Assembly: GCF_013385425.1 (NCBI RefSeq)
Contig: NZ_JACAQA010000041.1
Span: 62,001-126,000 of the forward strand
Reading direction: 5' to 3'
Source: Pseudomonas gingeri
GTDB lineage: Bacteria > Pseudomonadota > Gammaproteobacteria > Pseudomonadales > Pseudomonadaceae
DNA: 64,000 bases
Part shown: in pieces, positions 44,243 through 51,447 of the stretch
Numbering within the stretch: position 1 is the stretch's first letter
How the letters are laid out: every line of letters starts with the position of its first letter
Made by a program: the position numbers and the translations under genes
Notes under the pieces: model-generated
Databases searched by the model: none
Told to the model about the DNA's origin: nothing
Seen by the model: the letters and a program-made list of their open reading frames with translations, nothing else

Positions 44243-46270
44243 TCAATCTCCTGAAAGGCTGGACAAGGGGGTGTGGAGCGAAGCCGGCGACGCGGGCTCG
44301 GCGGCGCTCTGCAAATGGCGGAACAGGCTGGCGATATCGAGGATCAGCGCGACCTGGCCGGAGCCGAGGATGGTCGAGCCGCTGATGCCGCGCAGGTGCT
44401 GGAACATCTGGCCGAGGGGCTTGATCACGGTCTGCAGTTCGCCGAGCAAATGATCGACGATCAGGCCGGCCTGCTGGCGGCCCTGGCTGACCACGACTAT
44501 GTTGCGCCGGCGCGCGCGGCTCGGGCTCAGGCCGAAATGGCTGTCCAGTGCGATGCACGGCAGTGGCTTGCCGCGCAGGTTGAGGTAGCCCTGGCCGAGT
44601 TGGCCAGGGCTGGCCTCCATGCATTCGGTGACCATGTCCAGGGGGATGACAAAACTGTCCTGGCCGACACTGACCTGGAAACCGTCGATGATCGCCAGGG
44701 TCAGTGGCAGGCGGATACGGAAGGTGCAGCCCTGGCCGGCCAGGGAGTCGATCTCGATGACCCCGCGTAACTGGTCGATGGCGCTGCGCACCACGTCCAT
44801 GCCGACGCCGCGTCCGGAGAGGTTGGAAACCTGCTCGGCGGTGGAAAACCCGGCCTCGAAGATCAGCCCGTGGATGTCCGCATCGGCCAGTTGCGCATCC
44901 GGATCCACCAGGCCCTTGTCGATGGCTTTTTCGAGAATGCGCGCGGTGTTCAGGCCACGGCCGTCGTCCTGTACTTCCAGCACGATCATGCCGGAGTCGT
45001 GGTAGGCGTTGAGGCTCAGGTTACCCTCGGCGGGCTTGCCCACGGCCAGGCGCTCGGCGGCGGACTCAATGCCGTGGTCGATGGCATTGCGCACCAGGTG
45101 GGTCAGCGGGTCGGCGATCTTGTCGATCACCGATTTATCCAGTTCGGTTTCGCCACCGCGCAGGCTCAGCTGAATCTGCTTGCCCAGCTCCTGGCTGACA
45201 TCGCGGACCACCCGGTGGAAACGGTTGAAGGTTTCGCCGACTTCCACCATGCGCAGTTTCAAGGCGGTTTCGCGGATCTGTTCGACGTGCTGGTGCACCG
45301 CCTGGATGCTTTCCAGGCAGCCGCTGTCGCCGTTGCGCCGGGCGTGCATCTGGGCCCCGGCGGTGCTGATCACCAACTCGCCGACCAGGTTGATCAACTC
45401 GTCGAGCTTGTGCGCGGCAACCTTGACCAGGCTGGTGTCCTGCGGCCGGCGGTCGCGGCTGACCGGGGTTCTTTCCGGCGCCGGCTCGAGCATTGCCTGG
45501 GCCCCCAGCAGCGCTTCCGCCGCCGGTACCGGCAGACGATCTTCCGGGACCAGGCGCAGGGTGCAGAAGTCCTGGATAAACTCGAACACGTCTTCGATTT
45601 CGCCCTGGCTGGCGGCGCTGCGCAGGCTGAACTCAAAGCCCAGGTGGCAGGTTTCCGGGTTGAGCTGTTCCAGTGCCGGGAGGGCTTTGCTGACGGTCTC
45701 CAGCCGGCTGATTTCACCCAGGCGCTTGAGGTAGCGCAGGAACGCCGCCGGGTCGAAGCCGTTGCGAAACAGCTCCTCGGAAAAACGGATCGAGACCTGC
45801 CAATTGACGAGCGCTGCCTCGGCGGCCGGCGCGGTAGCGGTCTCAGGTTCCGAGGCCTGTTCAGCGACATGGCCCTGGGCTTCGAACAGCGCGGCGAGCA
45901 AGGGCGCCTGGCGGGCTTCGTCGGCGTCCAGCAGGCCGCTGTCGGGGTCGACCCGCTGGATCATCGCGCTCAGTTCGTCCATGCAGTTGAGCATCAACGA
46001 GGTCAGCGCCGGAGTGAGCACGCGCTGGCCGTCGCGCACCGACATCAGCAGACTTTCCAGATGGTGGGTGAGGTTGACCAGCGGCGTCAGCGAGAAGATC
46101 CCGGCGGAGCCCTTGAGGGTATGCACGGCGCGGAACAACTGGTTGACCGCGTCCTGGTCGGCGGGGCTGGCCTCCAGGCGCAGCAGGCTGTCCTCGGCCT
46201 CCTTGAGCAGGTCGCGGCCTTCACTGAGAAAGCCCAGCAGGAGCTGGTTCCATTGTTCGCCACTGAGCAT
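44243..46270 (-). CDS. cheA: Chemotaxis histidine kinase CheA
   Basis: 675 residues. P1 HPt with His50 in FRAVHTLKGSAG; a P2-like CheY-binding domain at about 150-235 (WQVSIRFSEELFRNG); P3 dimerisation (VKVAAHKLDELINLVGELVI); P4 ATPase with LTHLVRNAIDHGIE, VQDDGRGLN and GRGVGMDVVRSAI; P5 CheW-like at about 515-650. All catalytic boxes are intact. It is followed by the MCP gene 2 bp later and preceded by the STAS gene 3 bp earlier. Confidence 0.95.
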   Translation of the reverse strand: MLSGEQWNQLLLGFLSEGRDLLKEAEDSLLRLEASPADQDAVNQLFRAVHTLKGSAGIFSLTPLVNLTHHLESLLMSVRDGQRVLTPALTSLMLNCMDELSAMIQRVDPDSGLLDADEARQAPLLAALFEAQGHVAEQASEPETATAPAAEAALVNWQVSIRFSEELFRNGFDPAAFLRYLKRLGEISRLETVSKALPALEQLNPETCHLGFEFSLRSAASQGEIEDVFEFIQDFCTLRLVPEDRLPVPAAEALLGAQAMLEPAPERTPVSRDRRPQDTSLVKVAAHKLDELINLVGELVISTAGAQMHARRNGDSGCLESIQAVHQHVEQIRETALKLRMVEVGETFNRFHRVVRDVSQELGKQIQLSLRGGETELDKSVIDKIADPLTHLVRNAIDHGIESAAERLAVGKPAEGNLSLNAYHDSGMIVLEVQDDGRGLNTARILEKAIDKGLVDPDAQLADADIHGLIFEAGFSTAEQVSNLSGRGVGMDVVRSAIDQLRGVIEIDSLAGQGCTFRIRLPLTLAIIDGFQVSVGQDSFVIPLDMVTECMEASPGQLGQGYLNLRGKPLPCIALDSHFGLSPSRARRRNIVVVSQGRQQAGLIVDHLLGELQTVIKPLGQMFQHLRGISGSTILGSGQVALILDIASLFRHLQSAAEPASPASLHTPLSSLSGD

Positions 46271-46273
46271 CGG

Positions 46274-46591
46274 TCAATCCTCGTTCGGGGCGGCGGGGTA
46301 CAGCGATTCCAGGTTCAGCAGGGTCAGCAGTTCATGCACCGGGGGCGAGACCCGCGACACGGTGGTCGGCTGGTCGATGGACGACAAGGCCCGCTGGATC
46401 GCCAGGAGCAATTGCGCGCCGGCGCTGTCGAGTTCGTTCAGGCCACCCAGGTCCAGTTGCCAGGGCCCCGCCGGCAGCGGCAGCAGGCCGAGCAACTGGT
46501 CGCGGGCCATGCTGACCTCGTACAGGGTCAGGTCGCCCTTCAGGTGCAGTTGTGCGGGGGTGTCATCCCTGGCGGGGGTCAGTGAAAACAT
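46274..46591 (-). CDS. STAS-domain protein of the chemosensory cluster
   Basis: 105 residues from MFSLTPARDDTPAQLHLKGD. STAS fold (SpoIIAA-like): LHLKGDLTLYEV, then DLGGLNELDSAGAQLLLAIQ with the DSAG motif whose Ser is the usual phosphorylation site. STAS proteins of this kind occur in some alternative chemosensory operons. Its partner kinase or phosphatase is not in the window. Tightly packed between cheY (7 bp) and cheA (3 bp). Confidence 0.88.
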   Translation of the reverse strand: MFSLTPARDDTPAQLHLKGDLTLYEVSMARDQLLGLLPLPAGPWQLDLGGLNELDSAGAQLLLAIQRALSSIDQPTTVSRVSPPVHELLTLLNLESLYPAAPNED

Positions 46592-46598
46592 GGCGTGG

Positions 46599-46964
46599 TC
46601 ATCCCAGCAATTTTTCCACGGCCGCCAGCAATTGCTGGGGCTGGAACGGTTTGACGATCCAGGCCCTGGCACCGGCGGCCTGGCCTTCGGCTTTCTTCGA
46701 TTGCTCGCTTTCGGTGGTGAGCATGATGATCGGCGTGAAGCGGTATTCGTTGCGTGCCTTGACCTCTTTCACCAGGCCGATGCCATCGAGGTTGGGCATG
46801 TTCACGTCGCTGATGATCAGGTTGATTTTCTGGCCGTTGAGCTTGGTCAAGGCATCGCGGCCGTCGCAGGCCTCGATGACCTGGTGACCGGCAGCGGTCA
46901 GGCTCATCTTCACCAGTTGGCGCATGGACAGGGAGTCGTCGACGATCAGGATGGTCTTGGCCAT
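46599..46964 (-). CDS. cheY: CheY-type single-domain response regulator
   Basis: 121 residues from MAKTILIVDDSLSMRQLVK; an ATG two codons upstream has the RBS too close. Acidic pocket DD, phospho-acceptor Asp in IISDVNMPN (about residue 52), Thr in IMLTTESE and Lys in WIVKPFQ. Output partner of CheA in this cluster; flagellar motor or other target is not evident. Confidence 0.93.
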   Translation of the reverse strand: MAKTILIVDDSLSMRQLVKMSLTAAGHQVIEACDGRDALTKLNGQKINLIISDVNMPNLDGIGLVKEVKARNEYRFTPIIMLTTESEQSKKAEGQAAGARAWIVKPFQPQQLLAAVEKLLG

Positions 46965-46998
46965 GTTCATCACTCTTGCAAAGGAGAAAGCGGGAAAA

Positions 46999-48105
46999 CT
47001 AGAAAAAGGTCACTTCGCTGGCGACGCTCATGTGCGTCTGGCCTTGGCGTTCTTCATCGGTGGTGAAGCGTTGGCGCTGGCGTTCGAGCCAGGCCGCCGG
47101 ATCCTTGAGGCTGTTGTCCTGGCGGGCAATGGCGTCGATCAGGTTCGCGAGATCGATCTGCACGTGATCGAGCATCTGGTCGGTGCGATCCTGGAACTGC
47201 AGGTTGACCATGATTGCCTGGATGTCGGCCTGGGTCGCGCGGGCATCCTGTTGCAGGGCGCGGGAGGCGCCGGTCAGTTCGTCTAGGTTGTCCCCCAGGC
47301 GGGTCATGACCTGGGTCACCGAGCGGTTGAGGAAGTCCAGGTTGGCCTGTTCGCTGGTGCCCAGCTCCGCGGCCTCGGCGATGGTGGTCTCGATCGCCAG
47401 GTTGATTTCGCCGACCTTGGCGTCCATGCCCTGGCCGGTTTCGGCGGACAGGGTGGAGAGTTTGCGCACTTCGTCGGCGACCACCGAAAAGCCCCGGCCG
47501 TATTCGCCGGCGCGGGCCGCTTCGATGGCGGCGTTGAGGGCGAGCAGGTTGGTCTGGCTGGCGATTTCCTGGACCCGTTTGGCCATGTGCTGCAACTGGC
47601 TGGCGTAGCCGCCCAGGTGGCTGATGGTGTCCAGCAGATCGTGCTGGCGCTGGCTGCTGGCTTCGAAGGATTGCGTCACTTCATGCAGGCGCTGGTTGGC
47701 GTCGCGCAGGCTTTCGCCGACGCCACCGCTGCCGAGGATGCTTTCGGAGTTATGCAGGCCGCCTTCGAGGCGGGTGGCGATGCTGGCAAAGCGCTGGAAC
47801 AGCTCGCTGATATTGGCTTGCAACAGGTCGCGGCTCTGGCCTATGCCGGCGCTCCAGCTCGGGGCGACTACCGGCAGAAGTTTATGCAGGTCGAGATCGG
47901 TTTCGTCGGTATCGGGTACTGGCGTAAGGGCGGGGAGGGCTGCGGTTGTCGAAAGCTGTGTGGCACGCAGGGTGATGGACGCCACCGCGACGATGACCAG
48001 GCCAGCGCCGATGAGCAGGGACTGATTGAAGAACAACCCGATAGTACTTAGCCCGATGCCTAGCCAGACTCCAAAATAGATCCGCATCTCCTGCTTCCAT
48101 TGCAT
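46999..48105 (-). CDS. Methyl-accepting chemotaxis-like protein without periplasmic domain
   Basis: 368 residues. Two close membrane segments (about 9-25 and 30-46) with almost no periplasmic loop, then a cytoplasmic coiled region and the MCP signalling hairpin (QTNLLALNAAIEAARAGEYG, VVADEVRKLS). This layout suggests sensing of the membrane or of a cytoplasmic state, not of a periplasmic ligand. First gene of the che operon, 34 bp before cheY. Confidence 0.9.
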   Translation of the reverse strand: MQWKQEMRIYFGVWLGIGLSTIGLFFNQSLLIGAGLVIVAVASITLRATQLSTTAALPALTPVPDTDETDLDLHKLLPVVAPSWSAGIGQSRDLLQANISELFQRFASIATRLEGGLHNSESILGSGGVGESLRDANQRLHEVTQSFEASSQRQHDLLDTISHLGGYASQLQHMAKRVQEIASQTNLLALNAAIEAARAGEYGRGFSVVADEVRKLSTLSAETGQGMDAKVGEINLAIETTIAEAAELGTSEQANLDFLNRSVTQVMTRLGDNLDELTGASRALQQDARATQADIQAIMVNLQFQDRTDQMLDHVQIDLANLIDAIARQDNSLKDPAAWLERQRQRFTTDEERQGQTHMSVASEVTFF

Positions 48106-48377
48106 AGCTCAAGGACGGCGGATCATATCGGTAGCATATTGATATCAATATCGGGATAACCCTTAATCCGAAGGGGCGAAAGGCCCTGTTTTCGGGGACG
48201 TGGCTGGGGTTTGAAACGGTCTGTCGGGTTAGGTATTTGAACCATCATTCAACAACGACGCCGGCTGCTGAGGAAATGGTGCAAAGGCTCTAATCGGCGG
48301 CTTCTAGGAATTAGGCTTAAGGTTTGGTAACAGAAAAGATGTAATGGAATGTAACTCCTTCAAGCACACCACCGACC

Positions 48378-48466
48378 CTGTAGGAGCCTGGCTTGCCAGC
48401 GATGAGGCCCGTAAGACTTGCAGCGAATTTGCGAACGCCTTCGCTGGCAAGCCAGGCTCCTACAGG
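48378..48466. repeat. REP doublet, GCCTGGCTTGCCAGCGA class
   Basis: CTGTAGGAGCCTGGCTTGCC and its exact inverse GGCAAGCCAGGCTCCTACAG flank 45 bp. The core differs from the GCAGGGCTTGCCCGCGAA class elsewhere in the window. The remainder of 48106-48514 holds the che promoter side and no gene I can support. Confidence 0.85.
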
Positions 48467-48514
48467 ATTGCGTGTTGTCAGGCGGCTTAGGTGGCCGCCT
48501 TATAACGCGTGTTG

Positions 48515-48589
48515 TCAGTGCACAAACAACGCAATCAGGATGATGACCGGGATCGGCACGCCTAGAAAAAACAGCAGTAATGAGCGCAT
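48515..48589 (-). CDS. 24-residue hydrophobic small membrane protein
   Basis: A perfect AAGGAG seven bases before an ATG opens a 24-codon frame (MRSLLLFFLGVPIPVIILIA and then LFVH) ending in TGA. It is a single membrane span with a VPIPV kink. It lies 16 bp after the next gene on the same strand, so the two are probably co-transcribed. Similar very small proteins occur in other pseudomonads as far as I recall; function unknown. Confidence 0.7.
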   Translation of the reverse strand: MRSLLLFFLGVPIPVIILIALFVH

Positions 48590-48605
48590 TTTTGTTCTCC
48601 TTGGG

Positions 48606-49508
48606 TTAACTCAGCGTCGTTGTGTGGGCTGGGTAGTCGGTGCTTTCGACAAAGTGCACACCATCGCGCCGGCGTCCGCCGAAGGTGGCGGCCAGGCTGG
48701 CGAAGAAGGCGCCGATCAGCAGGGCGATAAAGAGCCACAGGGTCGACCAGGCGGCCACTTTCGCGGCGCTGTCGGCCGCCTGCTTGGCCTTGTTGGTGGC
48801 GGCGTCGACGTCCTGGCGGGCTTCGCCGTAGACCTGGTCGACCCGCTGTTCCGCCTGGGTGCGCGAGAGGTCGGTGCGCTGGGTCACCAGTTGCGCCAGG
48901 TAGGCATGGTCTTCGACGCTCAATGGGCCAACACTCAGGTTGCGGGCAAGGATGCGTGTGGCCACGCCATGGGCGGCGTCTTCACTGACGGCCACGGGGC
49001 GATCATCACGAAACAGCTTGTCGATGTAGTAGTCGCTGCTGTCCGTCACCGTGTTCAGCAGGGCGCTGCTGCTGGCCGTTGCCGCCCCGGCCTTGATCCC
49101 GCCGCCCATCAGGCCGCTGACGGAGCCGGCGACCAGGGTGACTGTCACCAGGGTCGCGACGGCCCAGGCGAGCAGGCCGTGGGCGGTATCGCGGAAATAG
49201 ACTTCGTCGTCATGCAGGTTGGCCCATTTCACCCGCAGTCGACCGGCGAGGTAACCGCCCATGCCGGAGGCGAGGATCTGGGTCACGGCCAGCCAGATAA
49301 TCGCCGACACGCCGAGGCCCTTGGCACCGAGGCCTTCGCCGGCCCAGGGCGACATCGTCGAGAAGCCCAGCCCGGCACCGAGCATGAGCAGCAGCAGGGA
49401 GAGTGCCGCCGCTGCGGCGGCGCCCGCGAAGATCGCCGCCCAGGACACCCCTGAGTAAGTCGACGCATCGTGGCGTATGGCAGATGGGTATTGAGTGTGC
49501 TCGATCAT
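48606..49508 (-). CDS. Conserved membrane protein of unknown function
   Basis: 300 residues. Four membrane segments: about 22-50 (Ala-rich), 66-90 with glycines, 110-135, and 258-282. Between the third and fourth lies a soluble helical part (about 150-250). The C-terminal tail is short and polar. No enzyme motif is visible. It may be an envelope-stress or desiccation-type protein, given the glycine-zipper neighbour, but that is a guess. A 24-residue membrane protein follows in the same operon. Confidence 0.75.
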   Translation of the reverse strand: MIEHTQYPSAIRHDASTYSGVSWAAIFAGAAAAAALSLLLLMLGAGLGFSTMSPWAGEGLGAKGLGVSAIIWLAVTQILASGMGGYLAGRLRVKWANLHDDEVYFRDTAHGLLAWAVATLVTVTLVAGSVSGLMGGGIKAGAATASSSALLNTVTDSSDYYIDKLFRDDRPVAVSEDAAHGVATRILARNLSVGPLSVEDHAYLAQLVTQRTDLSRTQAEQRVDQVYGEARQDVDAATNKAKQAADSAAKVAAWSTLWLFIALLIGAFFASLAATFGGRRRDGVHFVESTDYPAHTTTLS

Positions 49509-49570
49509 TGTTGTTCTGCTCCATGAATGAAAGACGTACAGCCTTCATGCAGAACAGAGCAGAGCGCATG

Positions 49571-49620
49571 CCAACCCGTTTTATTGCTGAATTATCAGCG
49601 TTATCAACGGGTTGGTTTTT
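49571..49620 (+). terminator. Plus-strand intrinsic-terminator-like hairpin in a minus-strand region
   Basis: CCAACCCGTT..AACGGGTTGG followed by TTTTTT, with an inner GCTGA-ATTA-TCAGC hairpin. The T tract is on the plus strand, though both neighbouring genes run on the minus strand, so it may end a small plus-strand RNA. On the minus strand it would be a simple hairpin. Confidence 0.45.
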
Positions 49621-49692
49621 TGAGAGGGTCTGAAGCCCATGCAAACTGCATGATCGGACCCTGGGTGACGGGCTTTATGCATTGGCGGGCGA

Positions 49693-50157
49693 TCAGTCAT
49701 CCCAATGTCGGCGATGCTTGCGATGGCCATAACCGTGGCCGCGATGTTCGCCATGGTAGTCACGGCGGTCGCCACGGTAATGGCGCCCTTCACGGTCGCT
49801 GGAGTTGCCCATGTAGTTGCCCAGGGCGCCACCCGCGCCACCACCGGCCGCCGCGCCGAGCAGGGCGCCGTTGGTGCCCCCCATGCTGCGGCCGACCACG
49901 TTGCCGCCGGCCGCGCCCAAGGCGCCACCAATGGCGGCTTCGCCACGGCTGTGCCTGTTCGCGCCAACCGCGCTGCCGCCTGCGCCACCCAGGGCGGCAC
50001 CGATGGTCGAGCCGGTGTTGCCGCCCAGCGACTGACCGACGGCCGAACCGAGTACCCCGCCCAATGCGCCACCGATACCGGCTTCGGCGGTACCACCGGC
50101 TGAGGCGAAGCCACTGGCCAGGCTCAGGGACAACAAGAGAATCGACGAGAACTTCAT
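49693..50157 (-). CDS. Glycine-zipper envelope protein with His-rich tail
   Basis: 154 residues. Sec signal (MKFSSILLLSLSLASGFASA). The mature part is a series of glycine-zipper repeats (AGIGGALGGVLGSAVGQSLG, IGAALGGAGGSAVG, AIGGALGAAGGNVVG), which usually insert in or line the outer membrane. The C-terminal 30 residues are rich in His, Arg and Tyr (HYRGDRRDYHGEHRGHGYGH), suitable for metal or polyanion binding. Function unknown. Confidence 0.8.
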   Translation of the reverse strand: MKFSSILLLSLSLASGFASAGGTAEAGIGGALGGVLGSAVGQSLGGNTGSTIGAALGGAGGSAVGANRHSRGEAAIGGALGAAGGNVVGRSMGGTNGALLGAAAGGGAGGALGNYMGNSSDREGRHYRGDRRDYHGEHRGHGYGHRKHRRHWDD

Positions 50158-50364
50158 GTGAGAGGAGCCTCCAAGGGATGACGGCGCGATCCTGAGGCTT
50201 GTGTAGGAATAGTTACAATTGAAATCCGACGAATAACATGGGTTGTATACAAAATCATAACTTACTGTTTTTACTGGGGAACTTAGTCGATTTTAGTCAG
50301 TCTCACGTCGCTTGAACTCGCCTGTTTTGCACGTCCTGCGCCGCTGAAAAGAGCTTTTCCGGAC

Positions 50365-51447
50365 CTAGCGCCGGTTCCAGAAAATTGATTCGCTCCAGCG
50401 TTTTTCCATCCCATAGAACTGTTGCCGGTTGCCCAGGTAAGCGGCGTAGATCCGTGTCAGCAGATCGGCATAACCGGGCAATGCCTCGGGGTCGCCTTGC
50501 AGCGCGGCATGCACGGCCTGGGCGCAGTGTTGGCCGCAGTAAAGGGCGGTGGCGATGCCTTGCGAGGACAACGGATCGAAGGACAAGGCCGCATCCCCGA
50601 CTGCCGCCCAGCGTTCACCGTGGAACAGCGAAAGCCGCCCGCTGCTGGCGTCCATGCCGTGGACCGAGGTGCCGGGGCGGTAGCCGTGGGTTTGGCACAG
50701 TCCCCATAGCAGGCGAGTCTGTGCCAACTGCTGCCACAGACCTTCGCTGCTCAGCAGTTGCTGGCGATCCAGCAGGTCGAGATCGCTGAGGTAGGTCACC
50801 AGCCGTTCCCCCGACGGCAGCAGCACGCTGTACCACCAACCTTGCTCGACCGCCTCGACCAGGGTCCGACCGTCCTGGTCGCTGCCTTGTGAACTGTGCA
50901 GCAACAGATAGAACGCCACCAGTCGATCATCCGTCAGGCGTTGCGCGCCCTGCTGGCGTGCGAATACGGCCGGGCGGCCGCCGGCGTCGATCAGCCAGCG
51001 GCTGTGGGCCAGGTGTTCGTGGCCGTCGCGGCTCAGTTGCAGCTGGAAACCGTCTTCGGCGGCGCTCTGGCTCAGTCGTGTGGAGGCGTGCACCGATACC
51101 CCGGCTTGTCGCGCCGCCGCACGCAGTTGCTGGTCGAAAGCCGCACGGTCCAGTTGATAGCCCTGGCCGTGGGTGTGAAAGATGAAGTCATCCGCGTGTG
51201 GCTCGTCCGAGCCCCACACGGAGACATTGCCGTAGCTGGTGCGATGCCTGGCGTCGAGGAAGCCCTCGAGCACTCCCAGATCACTGAGCAGCGAGCACGC
51301 CGAAGGCGGAAAACCTTCGCCCACCCGAAAGCGCCCGGCGGGCGCCGAGTCGGCCAGCAGCACCCGCCAGCCCAGGCGAGCGAGGGTAATCGCGGTCGCC
51401 GAGCCGGCCGGGCCGCCACCGATAATGGCGACGTCGTAGTGCTCCAT
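50365..51447 (-). CDS. LodB-type FAD-dependent oxidoreductase (halogenase-like)
   Basis: 360 residues. N-terminal Rossmann GGGPAGSATAITLARLG (about 10-26) binds FAD, with ESFPPS-like FRVGEGFPPSACSLL and GDAALSFDPLSSQGIATALY (about 280-300) typical of the tryptophan-halogenase/LodB clan. LodB-like flavoproteins are needed to make the cysteine tryptophylquinone cofactor of the partner oxidase. It starts directly after the oxidase stop codon, supporting that role. Confidence 0.87.
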   Translation of the reverse strand: MEHYDVAIIGGGPAGSATAITLARLGWRVLLADSAPAGRFRVGEGFPPSACSLLSDLGVLEGFLDARHRTSYGNVSVWGSDEPHADDFIFHTHGQGYQLDRAAFDQQLRAAARQAGVSVHASTRLSQSAAEDGFQLQLSRDGHEHLAHSRWLIDAGGRPAVFARQQGAQRLTDDRLVAFYLLLHSSQGSDQDGRTLVEAVEQGWWYSVLLPSGERLVTYLSDLDLLDRQQLLSSEGLWQQLAQTRLLWGLCQTHGYRPGTSVHGMDASSGRLSLFHGERWAAVGDAALSFDPLSSQGIATALYCGQHCAQAVHAALQGDPEALPGYADLLTRIYAAYLGNRQQFYGMEKRWSESIFWNRR

